Source: Planctomycetota bacterium (GTDB lineage: Bacteria > Planctomycetota > Planctomycetia > Planctomycetales > Planctomycetaceae). Taken from it: a stretch of DNA of 64,000 nucleotides. The notes beneath the pieces are model-generated. The model ran no database searches and had not been told where the DNA came from. It worked only from the letters and a program-made list of their open reading frames with translations. Shown here in pieces: positions 60,170 to 64,000 of this stretch (positions are counted from its first letter, which is position 1; each line of letters starts with the position of its first letter). The stretch is taken from the NCBI GenBank assembly GCA_018242525.1, contig JAFEBS010000048.1, positions 121,216-185,215 on the forward strand, in the 5' to 3' direction. A program made the position numbers and the translations under genes.

Positions 60170-61264
60170 CTACTTGGGAATTTCCGTCACTTCCGGCGGT
60201 TGAACACGGCCCCTGGCCTTGAACGTTACCGGTTGCGACCGTCCGGCAATCTGGATCGCAAACTCTTCTTCAAACATGCCAGCATCTGCAGGCGGAGTCA
60301 CTGTCAACATCAGCAGTTGCACCGCAGCGGCCGATTCCGGCACCTTCACTTCGATGTTATCGGCCATGGCGACCGTCCCTGCTCCGGGTACAGTTCCATC
60401 TTCGGTCGGCCGCGCTCGGACTTCCCGGACGATGTGATCCACCTTTTCAATCTTGAACGGCTTCTTGCCGCGGACGACGACGTTTGTCGACTTGGCCTGC
60501 CCGGGCGCGAGCGTTCCGAATTGAACATCGGTGACCACGATATCTGGTTCCACCTTCGCTTCGATCGGGATCGAGATTGTGGAATCGCCCCCTTCGTTCG
60601 TGGTCAGAATCAGTTGATCCCTCAAGACTCCGACAGGTGCCCTGGCATCAATCTCGACGATGGCTTCATAGCTGGCAGTCCCTCCCGCACGCCCCGTTTC
60701 CACGACTTTTGCGGAATAGTGCGGGCTGGTTGTTTTGGCGGCCACGATTCTCCAGTTCGGATGTCCGCCCACATAGTTGATCCCGATTTTCTGGGTGTAG
60801 CCCTTACCCAGGTCAATTGGACCGAACCCCACGTAGCTGGGACGAACTTCAAAATCGCTGCGAATTCGACCTTCCACGGGAATCGTCAAGGACGAGGAGG
60901 AGCCACGTGTCGGTTCCAGCAACGAAACGTACGCTCGAACCCGCTTGTCCCCCTGGTGTCCGACGGTATCCAGTCGGATCGTCAGTTCACGGACTTCTTT
61001 CGACTTGATCGTGATTGGGAATTGTCGATCCGTCCAGGAAATGCATCCGCACGAAGTGCTGAGATTGGTGATCTGGATGTCTTCGACGAACGGATTCGTC
61101 ACTTTGAATTTAAAGGTCGTGTCCGCAAACCGGGCGACGGAACCAAACTTGACTTCATGCCGGTCAAACATTTTGGCGCCCCATTCCTGGGCGAGCACGG
61201 GGGCTGCCGCGCAAGCGACAACGACCAACGGGATCAGAACTCGCGAAACGGACTGGACCTGCAT
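60170..61264 (-). CDS. DUF1573 domain-containing exported protein
   Basis: Start at ATG 61264 behind AAGGA. The 364-residue product has a signal peptide (VLIPLVVVACAAAPVLAQ), then DUF1573: EVKFGSVARFADTTFKFKVT followed by ITNLSTSCGCISW, with the family's Ser-x-x-Cys-Gly-Cys motif. Three further immunoglobulin-like beta domains follow (IPVEGRIRSDFEVRPSYVGF, VTDVQFGTLAPGQAKSTNVV). Probably a periplasmic structural or surface protein. A terminator lies ~40 bases downstream. Confidence 0.9.
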   Translation of the reverse strand: MQVQSVSRVLIPLVVVACAAAPVLAQEWGAKMFDRHEVKFGSVARFADTTFKFKVTNPFVEDIQITNLSTSCGCISWTDRQFPITIKSKEVRELTIRLDTVGHQGDKRVRAYVSLLEPTRGSSSSLTIPVEGRIRSDFEVRPSYVGFGPIDLGKGYTQKIGINYVGGHPNWRIVAAKTTSPHYSAKVVETGRAGGTASYEAIVEIDARAPVGVLRDQLILTTNEGGDSTISIPIEAKVEPDIVVTDVQFGTLAPGQAKSTNVVVRGKKPFKIEKVDHIVREVRARPTEDGTVPGAGTVAMADNIEVKVPESAAAVQLLMLTVTPPADAGMFEEEFAIQIAGRSQPVTFKARGRVQPPEVTEIPK

Positions 61265-61342
61265 GATGATTCCTTGGGACGTAGAGGGATCTGGGTGGAC
61301 AACAGGGCCCGGAATGAAGCGAATTCCTCCTGAACTCATCCA

Positions 61343-61442
61343 GCAACCCATGGTAAAAGGGGTCTGACCCTTTGGAGGGCAATCGGTTCACCTTAAAAAT
61401 CGCATGCCCCGAGAGGGTCAGCCCCCTTTTACCATGGGCTGC
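61343..61442. repeat. Dispersed palindromic element, copy 3 (complete)
   Basis: Arms CCCATGGTAAAAGGGGTCTG (61347 onward) and the near-complement ending CTTTTACCATGGG (61427-61439) enclose the same core as at 22632-22725 (CTTTGGAGGGCAATCGGTTC, AAAAATCGCATGCCC). It is located between the divergent DUF1573 and methyltransferase genes. Confidence 0.8.
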
Positions 61443-61758
61443 CAGCCAACGTGCGCTGCAGGCACGGCCACAGACTCGGTTTCTTACCGCTGCTGACATT
61501 ATGCGCGCTGAAACGGGATGTCAAACAGAATCTTCAGGGAACCTCACGAGATGCCGACAGTTCCTGGGACGTTCTTCGCCGAGTTCGCGCAATTCCGCGT
61601 CTCTTCGCCAGACCGCAAAGTTTACTGGGACGACGTGGACCCGCTCCTCGGAATCTTCAAATCGATGGGCTCCCATCGGTCGTACGCGTCCTATTATCAC
61701 CGTCCTCGAGTACACTGTGCAGCATGAGTTTGATCGCATCCAATTCTGGAGGTTGGTG

Positions 61759-63654
61759 GTGGCGATTCCCAAATCAACACCCTGGGGTTTGCGAGCCGTC
61801 GTTCGGGACCTCGATGGCCGTGCTGTGGAATTAATCGAACGTGGCAGTCGCCCTATGAGTGCCAGTCTGAAGAATGCACGCCACCGTGCACTGGGAAAGT
61901 TCTATACGCCCGAATGGCTGGCCCGGTGGATCGTCGAACGGGTGCTGCCGGACCAACTGTCCACCAACGTCGCATCGCGCATTCTGGACCCCGCGTGTGG
62001 TGATGGCGCGTTTGTTCTTGCCGTGCTGAATTGGATGGCGGCTCAGCGTGGCGTCACTGTCGGCGACATCGCTCAACGTCGACAGATCGTGCGTAGCCAT
62101 GTCTTCGGCGTCGATGCCGATCCGCCGGCGATTGCAGCGCTTCGCCAGCGCGTTGCGGACTGGATTGGCGACACGGCCGGTCACCCTGAAACCGAGTCGG
62201 TTCTAACCGCCAATTTTCAATGCGGAGATGCTCTGCTTGGTCCGGACTGGTGCCACCCCTTGGGGGATGCGACATCCACAGATCCACAGTCGCGAATGAA
62301 AGAGACCGTCCGACCGCTCGATTGGCCGGGCAGCTTTCCGCAGGTGGCTGCGGCCGGTGGATTCGATCTGGTGATCGGCAATCCCCCTTATCGCAGAGAA
62401 TTGAACGCCAAGCAGGATTTTGATCAGATCGCCCTTTCAGAACTGGGAAGGCGATGGCGTTCTGCGCGAATGGATCTATGGCATTACTTCGCACACCGCG
62501 GGTTGGACCTGCTGAAACCGGGCGGGCGACTGGCATTCATCGTGAACAGCTACTGGACCAGTTCGTCCGCCGCCCGTCCGTTGCGACAGCGATTGGCCGG
62601 GGAAACGACCGTCGAAGAACTTGTCCTGCTCGGCCCCGCCCGCCTGTTTCGCAACGTCTCAGGCCGTCACATGATTTTTCGAGTCCGTAAAGACGTGGAC
62701 TTGCAGGCGGAATGCCAGGTCCTGGATCTGTCGCAGTTGGCCGGCGAACAGATTGAAGCCGCATTTTCCAAGTCGTCGATGACAATGTCAGACATTCGAA
62801 CGGTACCTCAGCAAGACCTTTGGACGGGTGGCACCTTGCGAATGGAGGCGGCACCACAAAGTTTGCCACATCGTGGCCCGCTTCTCGGCGAGTGGTTCGA
62901 CGTGCGACAGGGAATGGCTGAAAACCCTCCATTCGTGACAAAAGCCGCCGCACTGGAACTGGGTGACGAACGACTGGTCGGCCAGGGGGTCTTCGTCTTG
63001 ACGGCCGAAGAAGTCGCCGCGCTGCAGTTGAGTGAGCAGGAACTCACCCTCCTTCGGCCCTACTATGGACTGTCCACCATCGGCCGGTTCCGGGTGACAA
63101 ACGAACCGTCGCACCAAGTCCTCTATTTGACTCGACGATCGGCTCCAGAGTTGGCTGGACTGTCCCGAATTTCGCAGCATCTGGAACGGTTCCGCCGGGT
63201 GCTCGAACGACGACGCGAAGTTCGGTCCGGTCAGATCGCGTGGTGGCATCTGCACTGGCCGCGCGAGGAACGATTGTTCACGGCCCCGCGTGTCCTGTGC
63301 CATCAGATGGGTGCCGAACCCCGTTTCGCATTCGCCGAACGGCCGACTTACGTGGGGTTCTCAATGCACCTGATTGTCGCTCGTCCGTCCGGCATCATTT
63401 CTCCTGTCACTTTGCCGGCACTGGCGGCCATCCTGAATTCTGCGGTTGGAAAACACTGGTTTGAAACGCATGCCAAGCGCCGCGGCGCTCACCTGGATAT
63501 CAGCGGGACCGTGCTGAAACAGTTTCCGCTCCCCTGCAACCCGCCACTCGCGGAACTGAAGGATCTGGAACGGATCGCGTTGAACTGGTCGGCGTCCACC
63601 GTCGCCGAGACTGAACTCAACCGATTGGTCCAGGCGATCTATCAGGAGAACTGA
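61759..63654 (+). CDS. N6-adenine DNA methyltransferase with a TaqI-like specificity region
   Basis: The frame is open from 61372, inside the palindromic element, but GTG 61759 has an ideal GGAGG six bases upstream, so it is preferred; ATG 61855 is a fallback. The ~631-residue protein has motif X/I: LGKFYTPEWLARWIVERVLP and ILDPACGDGAFVLAVLNWMA, motif IV DLVIGNPPYRRE (NPPY for adenine N6), and a C-terminal part similar to TaqI-type specificity domains (LPALAAILNSAVGKHWFETH, AKRRGAHLDISGTVLKQFPL). Length fits type II or IIG-like enzymes, but no nuclease motif was seen and no restriction gene lies next to it. An orphan methyltransferase is the simplest reading. Confidence 0.85.
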   Translation: MAIPKSTPWGLRAVVRDLDGRAVELIERGSRPMSASLKNARHRALGKFYTPEWLARWIVERVLPDQLSTNVASRILDPACGDGAFVLAVLNWMAAQRGVTVGDIAQRRQIVRSHVFGVDADPPAIAALRQRVADWIGDTAGHPETESVLTANFQCGDALLGPDWCHPLGDATSTDPQSRMKETVRPLDWPGSFPQVAAAGGFDLVIGNPPYRRELNAKQDFDQIALSELGRRWRSARMDLWHYFAHRGLDLLKPGGRLAFIVNSYWTSSSAARPLRQRLAGETTVEELVLLGPARLFRNVSGRHMIFRVRKDVDLQAECQVLDLSQLAGEQIEAAFSKSSMTMSDIRTVPQQDLWTGGTLRMEAAPQSLPHRGPLLGEWFDVRQGMAENPPFVTKAAALELGDERLVGQGVFVLTAEEVAALQLSEQELTLLRPYYGLSTIGRFRVTNEPSHQVLYLTRRSAPELAGLSRISQHLERFRRVLERRREVRSGQIAWWHLHWPREERLFTAPRVLCHQMGAEPRFAFAERPTYVGFSMHLIVARPSGIISPVTLPALAAILNSAVGKHWFETHAKRRGAHLDISGTVLKQFPLPCNPPLAELKDLERIALNWSASTVAETELNRLVQAIYQEN

Positions 63655-63667
63655 TTTCGCTGGAAAC

Positions 63668-64000
63668 CTACAGGACTCCATACTTCGCAAAGGCATCGAC
63701 CGCCTTCATCCCTTCGCGAATGGAATCCCGCACTTCATTTTCAGCATGGACTTTGTCCCAGGCGCGTCGAATCGCTTCCGTTTCCACGTCGCGCGGGACC
63801 ACGACAACGCCGTCTTCGTCTGCGAACACCAGGCAACCCGGCGCAAATGTGACTCCGTCGATTTCCACGGGAATATCGACATCAATCACCCGCTGGCGGT
63901 TCAGACTGTCGTAGACGCACGTGGCGCGGGCGTAGACGGGAAAGTTCATCGGGCGGATTTTGGCCACATCCCGAATGGCACCATCGACGACGGCACCAAC
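63668..64000 (-). CDS. RraA-family protein (aldolase or RNase E inhibitor-like), partial
   Basis: The gene enters from the right edge; 110 codons of its C-terminal part are visible. Reading in from 64000 it gives VGAVVDGAIRDVAKIRPMNF, then PVYARATCVYDSLNRQRVID, VDIPVEIDGVTFAPGCLVFA and DEDGVVVVPRDVETE, the RraA/4-hydroxy-4-methyl-2-oxoglutarate aldolase signature (G-A-x-x-D-G-x-x-R-D and D-x-D-G-V-V-V-x-P). Most such proteins outside Enterobacteria are thought to be 2-oxo-acid aldolases. The start is beyond the window. Confidence 0.9.
   Translation of the reverse strand, partial: VGAVVDGAIRDVAKIRPMNFPVYARATCVYDSLNRQRVIDVDIPVEIDGVTFAPGCLVFADEDGVVVVPRDVETEAIRRAWDKVHAENEVRDSIREGMKAVDAFAKYGVL

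Noticed and set aside
60077..61333. Plus-strand frame of 418 codons opposite DUF1573
   Set aside because: It overlaps the terminator and signal peptide of the real gene on the other strand, with no recognisable domain.
61518..61727. 69-codon plus-strand frame upstream of the methyltransferase
   Set aside because: No ribosome site or known family; it overlaps another open frame, so it cannot be supported.
61759..63654. Complete restriction-modification system
   Set aside because: Only the methyltransferase is seen; neighbours are a DUF1573 protein and an RraA-family protein.

Overview
The window looks like the chromosome of a planctomycete (Planctomycetota, probably order Planctomycetales). 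The evidence is gene content: a DUF1592/DUF1588 cytochrome-type protein beside a DUF1552 protein, a DUF1501 Tat protein, a sulfatase, a DUF1573 protein, large Ser/Thr kinases with LamG-like, LRR and PA14 extracellular parts, an ECF sigma factor paired with a kinase, and a relic of a DUF1559 pilin-like protein. Genes are loosely packed, with many short palindromic repeats between them. No rRNA, tRNA or CRISPR array was recognised.

Layout: 1-7.9 kb holds the end of one and two complete membrane Ser/Thr kinases in tandem. 8-13.8 kb has an amino-acid permease fused to universal-stress domains, a secreted LolA-like protein and a sulfatase with a LamG tail. 13.9-19.1 kb has an ECF sigma/kinase pair flanked by two copies of a decayed REP-associated transposase element. 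19.2-23.5 kb has a papain-fold peptidase, a pilin relic, an aminotransferase and two small membrane proteins. 23.6-29.3 kb is mainly metabolic: L-fuconate-dehydratase-like enzyme, PH-domain protein, PfkB kinase, Fe-alcohol dehydrogenase, YqgE and an M50-like protease. 29.3-31.0 kb encodes a secreted LamG protein with an internal seven-bladed propeller.

31.1-40.5 kb is a complete minus-strand chemosensory operon (kinase-REC-REC, CheA, MCP, CheW, CheB, CheR) with no separate CheY; its first gene fuses a Ser/Thr kinase to one degenerate and one intact receiver. 40.6-46.7 kb is a DUF1592/DUF1552 operon invaded by heptanucleotide inverted-repeat arrays, one of which encodes the N terminus of a protein. 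46.7-49.5 kb is repeat-rich debris plus a membrane protein and an Hsp20. 49.5-54.5 kb carries a 1346-residue CheB-CheR-PAS-histidine kinase-REC hybrid followed by a CsrA-helix-REC fusion, the most unusual protein here. 54.6-64 kb has TatD, LRR, DUF1501, esterase, DUF1573, an orphan adenine methyltransferase and the end of an RraA-family gene.

The strongest leads are (i) the CsrA-REC fusion, whose leader contains a GGA-loop hairpin and a terminator-like stem, and which sits right after a large hybrid sensor kinase, suggesting a phospho-signal to post-transcriptional control link; (ii) the heptamer repeat array turned into a signal peptide; and (iii) the kinase-REC-REC fusion heading the chemosensory operon. 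All functional statements are inferences from sequence; no database search was run.
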